Shown here piece by piece: positions 38,002-45,077 of a stretch of 64,000 bases of DNA. This stretch comes from Pyrobaculum sp. WP30. Lineage in GTDB: Archaea > Thermoproteota > Thermoprotei > Thermoproteales > Thermoproteaceae. Made by a program: the position numbers and the translations under genes. Positions within the stretch are counted from its first letter, which is position 1; each line of letters starts with the position of its first letter. The notes beneath the pieces are model-generated. The model made no database searches, was not told the DNA's origin, and saw only the letters and a program-made list of their open reading frames with translations. Location of the stretch: positions 744,001 to 808,000 of the forward strand of contig CP012158.1 of assembly GCA_001189275.1 (NCBI GenBank), given 5' to 3'.

Positions 38002-38441
38002 AGCCCAGCCACCTCCTTCACAGCATTTACGATGTTCTGGTACCCAGTGCAGCGGCACAACACGCCGCTGAGCCCCTCCACCACCTCCTCTTCGCTCTTC
38101 ACGCCCCGCCTCACTAGGTAGTACGCCGTCGTCAACATGCCGGAGGTGCAGAAGCCGCACTGCGCCGCGTGGTGCCGCTTAAAGGCGTCGCGTAGCTTCT
38201 CCATAACCTCGTCGCTGTAGTCGGCAGTGTATATCTCGGCGCCGTCTGCCTGCACGGCCAAGACGTTGCAACTCTTCACGGGCCTGCCGTCCATGAGGAC
38301 TGTACAGGCGCCGCACGTTGCGGTGTCGCAACCCACCCGTACAGACTTGTAGCCGAGCTCCCTAAGCACGTGGACCAAAAGCTTTCTCGGCTCCACGTCC
38401 ACCTCGTGGAGAACCCCGTTGACCCTCAACGCGATCTTCAT
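37998..38441 (-). CDS. Molybdenum hydroxylase small (2[2Fe-2S]) subunit
   Basis: A 147-residue iron-sulfur subunit. First cluster: VGCDTATCGACTVLMDG and SCN; second cluster: HHAAQCGFCTSGML and VLCRCTGYQNI. It passes electrons from the molybdenum site to FAD. It overlaps both neighbours (FAD subunit upstream, large subunit downstream) by 4 bases, in the order FAD, Fe-S, Mo. Confidence 0.96.
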   Translation of the reverse strand: MKIALRVNGVLHEVDVEPRKLLVHVLRELGYKSVRVGCDTATCGACTVLMDGRPVKSCNVLAVQADGAEIYTADYSDEVMEKLRDAFKRHHAAQCGFCTSGMLTTAYYLVRRGVKSEEEVVEGLSGVLCRCTGYQNIVNAVKEVAGL

Positions 38442-39253
38442 AGCCTCCCCAGCGCCCTCTTCACAGCAACAGACAACAACGCCCTGCGGTACTCGGCGGA
38501 GGCTCTGAAGTCGGCAGGCGGCTGGGCCTCCTTGGCCGCGGCCTCGGCGGCTGATGCGATTACGTCGGCGGTTAAGGGGACGCCGGAGAGAAGCGCCTCC
38601 ACCTTCCTCAGCCGGACGGGCCTATCCGCGGCGCCCAACGCCGCCACCCGCGCCCACGAGACGTGGCCCTCCTTCACCTCGGCCGCCACGGCCACAGCCG
38701 TCAAGGCGAAGTCGTTGTGCCTCCTTGCGAACTTCACGTAGGCCCCCCGCGGCGGACACCTAAACTCCAGCCCCGCCACAAGCTCCCCCCTCTCCAGCGC
38801 CGTCTGGTAAGGCCCCTTGACGAAGTCGTCTATCGCCACCTCCCTTGCGCCGTCGGGCCCGGCCGTCTTCACCACGGCGCCCAGGGCGAGCATGGCGGCC
38901 GGCCAGTCGCCGAAGGGGTCTGCGTGGGCGAGAGAGCCGCCGACGGTGCCCAACGACCTCACCTGCGGATCTCCAATCCTAACGGCGACCCCCCGCAGAA
39001 AGCCACACGGCGACTCCTCAAGCTCGTAATGACGCACGAGCGCCCCCACCTCCACCACGTCGCCGTAGCGGAGATACCGGAGCTCCCGCACCCTCCCGAT
39101 GTCTACAAGCACGCCGTAGCTAGCCACGCGGAGCTTAAGCATAGGGATTAAGCTCTGCCCCCCGGCGAGGGGCGCCGCGTCTTCACGCCTAGACAAGACA
39201 TCCACCGCCTCGGGCAGAGAAAAGACGCGGATATATTCAAAACGGGGAATCAT
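38438..39253 (-). CDS. Molybdenum hydroxylase medium (FAD) subunit
   Basis: A 271-residue FAD-binding subunit with PLAGGQSLIPMLKLR (AGGQS) and LGTVGGSLAHADPFGDWPAA (T-x-GGS), the two FAD motifs of this family. A TATA-like TTTTTTAAGG lies about 28 bases before ATG 39253, inside the 3' end of the upstream gene, and probably drives the three subunits and the MocA-like gene. Confidence 0.94.
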   Translation of the reverse strand: MIPRFEYIRVFSLPEAVDVLSRREDAAPLAGGQSLIPMLKLRVASYGVLVDIGRVRELRYLRYGDVVEVGALVRHYELEESPCGFLRGVAVRIGDPQVRSLGTVGGSLAHADPFGDWPAAMLALGAVVKTAGPDGAREVAIDDFVKGPYQTALERGELVAGLEFRCPPRGAYVKFARRHNDFALTAVAVAAEVKEGHVSWARVAALGAADRPVRLRKVEALLSGVPLTADVIASAAEAAAKEAQPPADFRASAEYRRALLSVAVKRALGRL

Positions 39254-39273
39254 TAATGTTGCTGACTCATCCC

Positions 39274-40092
39274 TTAAAAAATATTAAGACGGTCGTAGTC
39301 CCTTCCCAATATTAAATACACCCCCTCCCCCTCGCACCGCGCTTTTAAAAACTCGGCCACATCCCTCGGGGCGAACTCCACAGCCAGCACCTTCAAATAG
39401 GGGCGGCGTCTAGTCAGCTTTTCGCCCGCCTCCGACGCCCTACGCAACTGCTCAAGAAGACCCTCAGCCTCCTCCACGCTTCTAACCGCCACAGAAACTT
39501 CCCCCACCACCAGCGGCTCTGGACAGAAGAGATCAACCTCCTTAAAGCCGTCCACAGGAAGAGTAACGTTAACGCGTACACTACACTCAACCCCCCGCTC
39601 ACGAAGAACAGCCTCCACAACCCTAGCCGCGAAATACTCAAACCCGCCGCCCAGCGCATCCCTAATCTCCGTCAAGGCGGACCGAACCCACCTATTAAAA
39701 CTAAACTGCGCCTCCCACCGCTTCTCGTTTTCTTCCCACCATTTTCTATTCTCTTCCCATCGTTTTTCGTTTTCTTCTAGGAACTTCCTCCATGTTTCGT
39801 ACCACATTTGCCACCTCTTGTCGTTTTCTTCCCACAGCCTTCTATTCTCCTCCCACCGCTTCTCGTTTTCCTCCCAACGTCTTTCGTTTTCTTCTAGGAA
39901 TTTCCGCCATGTCTCTCGCCACTCTCTCCACCTCCTCTCGCTTATTCTGATGTATCTATCCATGCGCCTCCGCAAGTCTCTGAGTTCCTGTAATATCTCG
40001 CCTAGCCCCAGCAGGCCTGCAACGGCAAGTCTAAACTCCTCGTCTGTCTCCAGCGCCTTTAAAAACCGCCGCTTCTCCTCGGGGCTCAGCAC
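39274..40092 (-). CDS. Coiled-coil protein with PD-(D/E)XK-like domain (DUF3782 type)
   Basis: I chose GTG 40092 (MLSPEEKRRFLKALETDEEF), 25 bases after TTTATAAG at about 40113-40120; the frame is open to GTG 40110, but that codon touches the TATA box. Residues about 45-135 are a near-perfect Trp/Glu/Asn-rich repeat (RWEENEKRWEENRRLWEEN and similar units), a long coiled coil. The C-terminal domain has DGFKEVDLFCPEPLVVGEVS, a PD-(D/E)XK-like strand pair in which the expected E-x-K reads E-V-S. The family is common in hyperthermophilic archaea with unknown function. Confidence 0.75.
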   Translation of the reverse strand: MLSPEEKRRFLKALETDEEFRLAVAGLLGLGEILQELRDLRRRMDRYIRISERRWREWRETWRKFLEENERRWEENEKRWEENRRLWEENDKRWQMWYETWRKFLEENEKRWEENRKWWEENEKRWEAQFSFNRWVRSALTEIRDALGGGFEYFAARVVEAVLRERGVECSVRVNVTLPVDGFKEVDLFCPEPLVVGEVSVAVRSVEEAEGLLEQLRRASEAGEKLTRRRPYLKVLAVEFAPRDVAEFLKARCEGEGVYLILGRDYDRLNIF

Positions 40093-40113
40093 AATAAAAA
40101 CCCGCCGCACGAC

Positions 40114-40890
40114 TTATAAATCTTCACTCCGGCGGCTATAGCGCCGCCAAAGCTCCTCAAGCACCTCCAACGCCTTGTAGAAGGCTTTATACGCCTCGTC
40201 CGGGTCCACCAAAGCCCTCGGCGCGGAGCCGCCCCTCAACGCCGCCAAGAACTCCCCCAGGGGGGCCCTCTCTGCGTACCTCACGGCGTTTGGATCTCTA
40301 AGCAGAGAAAAGGCGTAGGCGGCCAGATACTTAAAGGAGGTGCCCCCGTACTTTATAATCTCCTCGCCGGCCTCCGCGTAGACCCTTGCCAAGGCCAGCC
40401 CCACGGCGTAGCTAAGGGCAATCGTCCGCGAGACGTAGTAGTCGTGACTCGCGAAGTCTCCCCACTCAACATCGGCGCCTAACTCCCGCCAGAAGTTATA
40501 CGCCTCCAGAGCCCCCTCCCTCCCCACATCCATCACCAACACCCTCTGCCCCCTGATAGACGGCGCCCCCGGCCCAAACAGCGGATGCACAGACGCCGCC
40601 TTGGCGTCCGGCGGAAACTCTGCATACGCCTCCGCCAGCCCCTCCTTAAAAGTGGCGATATCCATCACCAAGCGCCCCCCCGCCAACGGCGCCAACGCCC
40701 TAAGCACCTTGGCCGCCTCCCAAAACGGAACAGCCACAACCACTACCTCAGCCCACTCCACCAACTCCTCCAGAGACCCCGCGTCGGACCTCGCCGGATC
40801 CACGTCGTAGATCAACACTTGATGACGTGTCGACAGCTCCCGCCTCAGCCACGCCCCCATAGACCCCCCACCCACGACGCCGACCCGCAC
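40114..40890 (-). CDS. tyrA: Prephenate dehydrogenase
   Basis: About 258 residues from GTG 40890, which lies 23 bases after the TATA-like TTTTTAA on the minus strand; the frame is open to ATG 40929, which is upstream of that box. RVGVVGGGSMGAWL is the NAD(P) motif; VVVVAVPFWEAAKVL, DIATFKEG and ASVHPLFGPGAPS (catalytic His and substrate loop) are family features. It oxidises prephenate to 4-hydroxyphenylpyruvate for tyrosine. It is divergent from the first pilin-like gene. Confidence 0.9.
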   Translation of the reverse strand: MRVGVVGGGSMGAWLRRELSTRHQVLIYDVDPARSDAGSLEELVEWAEVVVVAVPFWEAAKVLRALAPLAGGRLVMDIATFKEGLAEAYAEFPPDAKAASVHPLFGPGAPSIRGQRVLVMDVGREGALEAYNFWRELGADVEWGDFASHDYYVSRTIALSYAVGLALARVYAEAGEEIIKYGGTSFKYLAAYAFSLLRDPNAVRYAERAPLGEFLAALRGGSAPRALVDPDEAYKAFYKALEVLEELWRRYSRRSEDL

Positions 40891-40927
40891 GGGCCAAACC
40901 AAAACCCAGTTAAAAACCTTGCACGGC

Positions 40928-40947
40928 ACAACGTTGAATATTTAAAA
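40928..40947 (+). promoter_or_regulatory. Promoter with shared ACAACGTT element, copy 1
   Basis: ACAACGTTGAATATTTAAAA combines the octamer ACAACGTT with a TATA box. The element starts 40 bases before ATG 40968. The same arrangement recurs at 41677 and 44373. Confidence 0.7.
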
Positions 40948-40967
40948 CCTCAATGTATACACCACAC

Positions 40968-41546
40968 ATGGCAAAGAGAAAGAACTACAAACCCCTAATG
41001 GCGTTGGTGGCGCTGGCGGCGGCCGCGCTTGTGGCGGCCACCGTCACGTTCACCAACGTGACGTACTGGCTGATAAACGCCACAAAGCCGCCCGCCATGA
41101 AGTACCCAGGCGACGACACGAACGTCGCTGAAGGCCAATACGTCAAGGTCAGCTACTACTACGACAGCAACAGAGGCATAAACATCACGCGCATATCTAT
41201 AATCGGCTTCACAGGCGACCCCACAAACTACACCTCAGTGATAAAAGTCTGCAACTACTACGGCCCCACGCCCATCACCGCCAACTTAGTCTGGGTCGGC
41301 CCAGTGACAACCACCGGCTATGAACAATACATCAAGGCCTTCCTCGTAAAGGGCCCCGACGGCCAAGGCGTCGGCTTCGTCGGCTCCACGACGTATAACA
41401 CAGCAGGCCCCTACACCATAAACCCAGGCCAGTGCATTGACATAGGCGCATACGTAGCCATAGACCCCGCCATACCGTCCAACCTCGCAGACGGCAAGAC
41501 AGTGCTGGGCCAGTACCAGGTAGACATCAGAATGAACCCGCAGTAG
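40968..41546 (+). CDS. Exported beta-rich filament protein, AbpA/TasA-like pilin (putative), paralog 1
   Basis: About 192 residues from ATG 40968, chosen because the promoter leaves no room for ATG 40953. A basic start (MAKRKNYK) and hydrophobic segment (residues 9-27) form a signal peptide. The mature part begins with TFTNVTYWLINATKPPAMKY, then a Tyr/Asn/Thr-rich beta domain with two Cys (VCNYYG and PGQCIDIG) and several N-x-T sequons. It is clearly paralogous to the next gene. Size, secretion signal and layout match archaeal bundling pilins (AbpA, described in Pyrobaculum calidifontis and related to bacterial TasA), whose N-terminal strand completes the neighbouring subunit. Assignment is by layout, not by alignment. 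Confidence 0.6.
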   Translation: MAKRKNYKPLMALVALAAAALVAATVTFTNVTYWLINATKPPAMKYPGDDTNVAEGQYVKVSYYYDSNRGINITRISIIGFTGDPTNYTSVIKVCNYYGPTPITANLVWVGPVTTTGYEQYIKAFLVKGPDGQGVGFVGSTTYNTAGPYTINPGQCIDIGAYVAIDPAIPSNLADGKTVLGQYQVDIRMNPQ

Positions 41547-41558
41547 CCGCCTAAACCC

Positions 41559-41586
41559 ATTTTTAAAAAAAACCTACCTTTTCTTT
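41559..41586 (+). terminator. T-rich terminator after pilin gene 1
   Basis: Just after the stop, the plus strand has a TTTTT run, an A run and CCTTTTCTTTG. Pyrimidine-rich T tracts of this kind end transcription in archaea. The next gene has its own promoter. Confidence 0.4.
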
Positions 41587-41676
41587 GTATCAGATTTCTG
41601 AGCCCTAATCAGTTTTATTAACGGTGTGGCTTTCAGACGGCGGCATAGGCGGCTCCCAGCCTCTCGGCGTTGTGGC

Positions 41677-41694
41677 ACAACGTTAAATATAAAT
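41677..41694 (+). promoter_or_regulatory. Promoter with shared ACAACGTT element, copy 2
   Basis: ACAACGTTAAATATAAAT begins 39 bases before ATG 41716. All 18 bases are identical to the copy at 44373. Confidence 0.75.
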
Positions 41695-41715
41695 TTGTAG
41701 GTTTCTAAGGCGTCT

Positions 41716-42297
41716 ATGGCGAGAAACAAAAACATGGGTAGGAGGGTGGCGTTGCTGGCTGTGTTGCTGGGAGCGGCTGCGCTGTTTGCCGCGGTGTCTG
41801 TTATAAACGTGACTTATTGGTATGTCAACACCACGGCGCCTCCTGTGATAAAGTACGTCGGCAACGACACCAATGTTATGAACGGCACCTTCGTCAAGGC
41901 TGATTGGTACTACGACCCCACCACGGGTCTCAACATCACCCGCGTCTATGTGACCGGCGTGCCTGGCGACGTGGCGAATATAACCAACGCGTTGAGAGTA
42001 TGTAACAACTACAACGTGCCTGTAAATATTAGAATAGCCGACGTGTCGTTGCTGCAAAACATAACCGGCGCTAAGTACATCAGGTACATGGCCGTCAAGA
42101 TAATAGACCCGCCCGGCGCCGCGGACAACAAAGTGGTGATTCAAGACGGAGCCGCCGTAGACACCACCACGGACTACGTCACACTGCAACCGGGTCAATG
42201 CGCCATATTGGGCGTAGATATTATAATTGACGCAAACGCGCCGTACTACAAGACGCTGGCGGCCTACCAGATCAACATCGAGAAGGTGCCGCAATAA
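41716..42297 (+). CDS. Exported beta-rich filament protein, AbpA/TasA-like pilin (putative), paralog 2
   Basis: A 193-residue paralog of the preceding gene: signal peptide (residues about 10-30), mature start SVINVTYWYVNTTAPPVIKY, then GNDTNV, YYDP-TTGLNITRVYVTG, VCNNYNVP, and LQPGQCAILGVDI with the same two Cys; the C-terminus AYQINIEKVPQ parallels QYQVDIRMNPQ. The ATG lies 28 bases from the TATA centre. Two pilins in tandem may form alternative or mixed filaments. It is followed 4 bases later by the frameshifted exported gene. Confidence 0.62.
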   Translation: MARNKNMGRRVALLAVLLGAAALFAAVSVINVTYWYVNTTAPPVIKYVGNDTNVMNGTFVKADWYYDPTTGLNITRVYVTGVPGDVANITNALRVCNNYNVPVNIRIADVSLLQNITGAKYIRYMAVKIIDPPGAADNKVVIQDGAAVDTTTDYVTLQPGQCAILGVDIIIDANAPYYKTLAAYQINIEKVPQ

Positions 42298-42301
42298 TAG
42301 G

Positions 42302-43533
42302 ATGTGGCGTGAACAGGCGGCAAGAACACTCCTTTTTTTCCTCCCCACCCTAGTCTTCATCATCGCCCTCACGGCGCCGGGGGGCGACTACGCCTTCCGC
42401 GCAGGCCCCCTGGCGGAGGTCACCGTGGGGCAACTCCCCTACTACGTCTACGTGTCCAACAAGACGCTTCATCTCTACAGCTCTCCCTATGCCCCCTGGC
42501 CCTATCCAAAGGCCCTCGAGGTTAAGCTGTTCTACCCAACCAAGGTCCTCGTCTCCTCCACATGCGGCGCCGTCGCGGCGTCCTCAGTGGGCGGGGCCAC
42601 CGGCTCCTACCCCGTTGACGTAGTTGTGCCGCCGGGCTTCCAGGGGGATTGTTGGGTCAACTTCACACACCCCTCCGGCTGGCGCGACGCCTTTTTGCTG
42701 AGGGTTAGGTTGGTGGACTGGTACCCCGGGGCTACGGAGAGGGCGGTGGTCACGCTCAACGGCTCCGGCTGGCAGTTTGTACAGGTGGGGCAAGGCGGCA
42801 CACTGTACATATGGGAGCGCCCAATGGCGCAGATACCCGTGGCCGGTTGCGTCTTTGTGTACAACAAGTCGGTGCTCCTCTCCGAGACCCAGCGCTATAG
42901 AGAAGTGGCGCCTAACCTCATCCCGCCTGCCGTGGTGCCTTCAAGCTCCGGCTCCGTGCGGTACGGCGCGTTTATAAAGCTGGACGGGGTGTCGCAGCTG
43001 TATATATATATAAGGCCGACTGCCCCACGACGCCTCGCCTCAACATATCTGGACCTCCGCCGCTTAGGGCTGAGATAGGCGTGACTCTGCCCACGCCCAC
43101 AGGCCCCGTCTTCGACGCGCCTGTGGTTAACAACTCTGCGATATACACCACGGGGCTTAGGGTTATAAACTACACAGAGGCCTCCGCCCGCATATATAGG
43201 CTGTATGTGTACACCTACAACACGCCGGTGGGCCTCTGGGGCGCCGTGCTTAGATTCAACTTCGCCTTGACGGCGCTTCTCACCGTTAAGATCTCTCTGT
43301 TTAGGCCGGGCGGCGAGTTGCAGAGAGTCGGCGACGTGTGGATATACCGCGTCGGCAACGTCACCTACTGGATCTACGGCCCCCAGCCCTACCGCCTCTG
43401 CGAGCCTCCGTGCGGCGTGCCTGCGGGCTGGCAGGAACCTCTATACGTGGTGGTGGACCCCACTGGGCAGTGGGGCGGCTGGCCTAAGGTAGTCGCGGTG
43501 AGGCGCGAGGTTCTGCAGCCTTGGAAGTCGTGA
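42302..43533 (+). pseudogene. Exported protein gene, frameshifted at a (TA)6 tract (possibly phase-variable)
   Basis: The frame from ATG 42302 encodes a hydrophobic N-terminal anchor or signal (residues 9-25) and a beta-rich ectodomain, ending soon after a (TA)6 run at 43001. The frame that continues (VTLPTPTGPVFDAPVVNN and onward to 43533) is offset by one base. With five TA units the two join without a stop (QLYIYKADCPTTPRLNISG), giving about 410 residues with Cys-rich end (LCEPPCGVP). So the gene is off by one repeat unit: phase variation, real inactivation, programmed frameshifting or a sequencing slip are all possible. It sits directly behind pilin 2. Family not recognised. Confidence 0.7.
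43001..43012 (+). repeat. (TA)6 dinucleotide tract inside a coding region
   Basis: Six TA units at the exact point where the reading frame of the exported gene is lost. Five units would restore it. Confidence 0.9.
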
Positions 43534-43583
43534 CGCCGCGGCGGCTAAACGCAAAATATTTATCTTCGCGGTTAGGGGGTCTT

Positions 43584-43985
43584 ATGAATTGGGTCGCGCT
43601 TCTTGTTGGGGTGGCTGCCGGCATGGCTGTGGCCTTTGGGAGGGTGTACGCCGAGAGGCTTGTGGCGAGGTACTTCGGGCTGGTGCCCCCACTCCTCTTT
43701 AAACACAGGGACGTGGTTGTGCCGTTTCTCGTGTTGGCCACTGCGGCTAACGTCTACGCCATATGGATCACCGTGGCCTACGGCGGGATTGCCGCGTGGA
43801 GGCTCTCAGCCCTCATCGGCCTTGCCCTAGTGGCCGCGGCCCAGCTGATTCAACTACACATAGCGCTGAGACCGACGAGCCGCGACCTCCAGCTGGCGCT
43901 TATATCATGCACGCCGTATGTCTACCTCTTCGCCCTCTACGTCGCCGCCTTGGCCACGGGAAGCCACAGCCTCTGGCTGTTTTGA
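43584..43985 (+). CDS. Four-helix membrane protein, unknown
   Basis: About 133 residues from ATG 43584, 27 bases after AAAATATTTAT. Four hydrophobic segments (starting WVALLVGVAAGMAVAF; VPFLVLATAANVYAIWI; LSALIGLALVAAAQLI; CTPYVYLFALYVAALA). It precedes another small membrane protein by one base, so they form an operon within the pilus-like cluster and may act in assembly or anchoring. Family not recognised. Confidence 0.6.
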   Translation: MNWVALLVGVAAGMAVAFGRVYAERLVARYFGLVPPLLFKHRDVVVPFLVLATAANVYAIWITVAYGGIAAWRLSALIGLALVAAAQLIQLHIALRPTSRDLQLALISCTPYVYLFALYVAALATGSHSLWLF

Positions 43986-43986
43986 T

Positions 43987-44349
43987 ATGAACTTCGCAGA
44001 GGTCGTCCTCCTCTCCGCCGCCGGCGGCGTAATTGCGGCGCTGGCGCCTTTGATATATATCTTCTACTACACAAGGCCCGTGACCTTCACGGTGTGGACC
44101 GGCGCAGTGGTGGCCTTCATCGGCGGCTTCATCTTCACTCTGCTGGTCCTGCAGTGGGGGCTCTTCTACGTGAGGTTCACCTACATCCTCGCCCTCGCCC
44201 TCCTCCTGGTGTCCATCGCGTATACGTACTGGGGCATGTTTAGACGTAGGTGGTTCGCCTACCTCTTCGCCGCCGCCGCATGGATATATATCATACTCCT
44301 GGCAGTTGTGGCGCGGGCGCTGGGGCTCGGCGACCCCTTCATAATATAA
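43987..44349 (+). CDS. Four-helix membrane protein, unknown
   Basis: A 120-residue protein, ATG 43987 one base after the previous stop. Helices: VVLLSAAGGVIAALAPLIYI, TVWTGAVVAFIGGFIF, FTYILALALLLVSIAYTY and FAYLFAAAAWIYIILLAVVA. Similar in size and layout to its neighbour; probably co-translated. A GC-rich hairpin follows the stop. Function unknown. Confidence 0.6.
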   Translation: MNFAEVVLLSAAGGVIAALAPLIYIFYYTRPVTFTVWTGAVVAFIGGFIFTLLVLQWGLFYVRFTYILALALLLVSIAYTYWGMFRRRWFAYLFAAAAWIYIILLAVVARALGLGDPFII

Positions 44350-44351
44350 CG

Positions 44352-44368
44352 GGCGGCGTAGCGCCGCC
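44352..44368 (+). terminator. GC hairpin after membrane-protein pair
   Basis: GGCGGCG-TAG-CGCCGCC is a perfect 7-bp stem with a 3-base loop, two bases after the stop and just before the next promoter. It could end transcription or insulate the two units. No T tract follows, so function is uncertain. Confidence 0.4.
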
Positions 44369-44372
44369 GTCC

Positions 44373-44390
44373 ACAACGTTAAATATAAAT
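44373..44390 (+). promoter_or_regulatory. Promoter with shared ACAACGTT element, copy 3
   Basis: ACAACGTTAAATATAAAT starts 39 bases before the GTG start at 44412. This is the same spacing as copies 1 and 2. Confidence 0.75.
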
Positions 44391-44411
44391 GTTTAGAATT
44401 TACAGTCTGCT

Positions 44412-45077
44412 GTGAACGCCACTGTGTTTATTATTCTTGCGCCTCTGGCGGCTTGGCTCTTCCCAGTGTATGTGCCGCCTAACTCCACGGCGTATGTGAC
44501 GGTGCAACTTCCGCATCAGCTCTGCAACGCCACCGGGACTTTCGTCGTGGATAGGCCTGTGGCGGTGGCCTGCGTAAACACTGCACAGAGCCCGGCTACG
44601 CTCAGCGGCTACGTGGCTGTGGAGTATCCAAAGACGCCTCCGCCTGAGGCGCCTAAGGCCCCGGAGGCCCCAGTGCTCGCGGTGGCGGCCGGCGTAGCCG
44701 CGGCGGCGGGCCTCAGCCACCTGGCGAGCAACAGGAGGGAGTGGCTGGCCCTGCCCCTCCTGCCCATCGTGGCTAGGATCAAGCGGGCCGCCGCCGACGA
44801 CCCCGTGAGGCGGGAGATTGTGCAGACCATCGAGAAGATGGGGGCCGCCACGCTTTCGCAGATAGTCAAGGCCACCGGCAGGGGGTGGGGCGCCGTGCAG
44901 TGGCATCTCTATGTGCTGGAGCGGGAGGGCAGGTTGAAGTCCGTAAGAATAGGCCCCTTCACCTACTACTTCGTAAACCCCAGAGCCGCCGCGGATGTCA
45001 TACTTGCCTCAGTCACCCCCGACAGCTTGAGCCTAGAAGATAGAGAAAAACTAGACCTACTGGCGTCGGGGGCATGA
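44412..45077 (+). CDS. Membrane-tethered winged-helix regulator
   Basis: A 221-residue protein starting at GTG 44412 directly at the leaderless distance. Signal peptide (residues 1-17), a small outside domain with two Cys, a Pro/Glu/Ala linker (PPPEAPKAPEAP), one membrane helix (about 86-106), then a cytoplasmic winged helix (about 132-190: REIVQTIEKMGAATLSQIVK, then GAVQWHLYVLEREGRL and KSVRIGPFTYYFV). This is a one-component sensor layout. It shares its promoter element with both pilin genes and is a candidate regulator of all three. It overlaps the next gene as ATGA. Confidence 0.72.
   Translation: MNATVFIILAPLAAWLFPVYVPPNSTAYVTVQLPHQLCNATGTFVVDRPVAVACVNTAQSPATLSGYVAVEYPKTPPPEAPKAPEAPVLAVAAGVAAAAGLSHLASNRREWLALPLLPIVARIKRAAADDPVRREIVQTIEKMGAATLSQIVKATGRGWGAVQWHLYVLEREGRLKSVRIGPFTYYFVNPRAAADVILASVTPDSLSLEDREKLDLLASGA

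Noticed and set aside
38001-38160. Longer N-terminus for the molybdenum large subunit
   Set aside because: The extra residues are the small-subunit gene read in another frame; ATG 38001 gives the family start.
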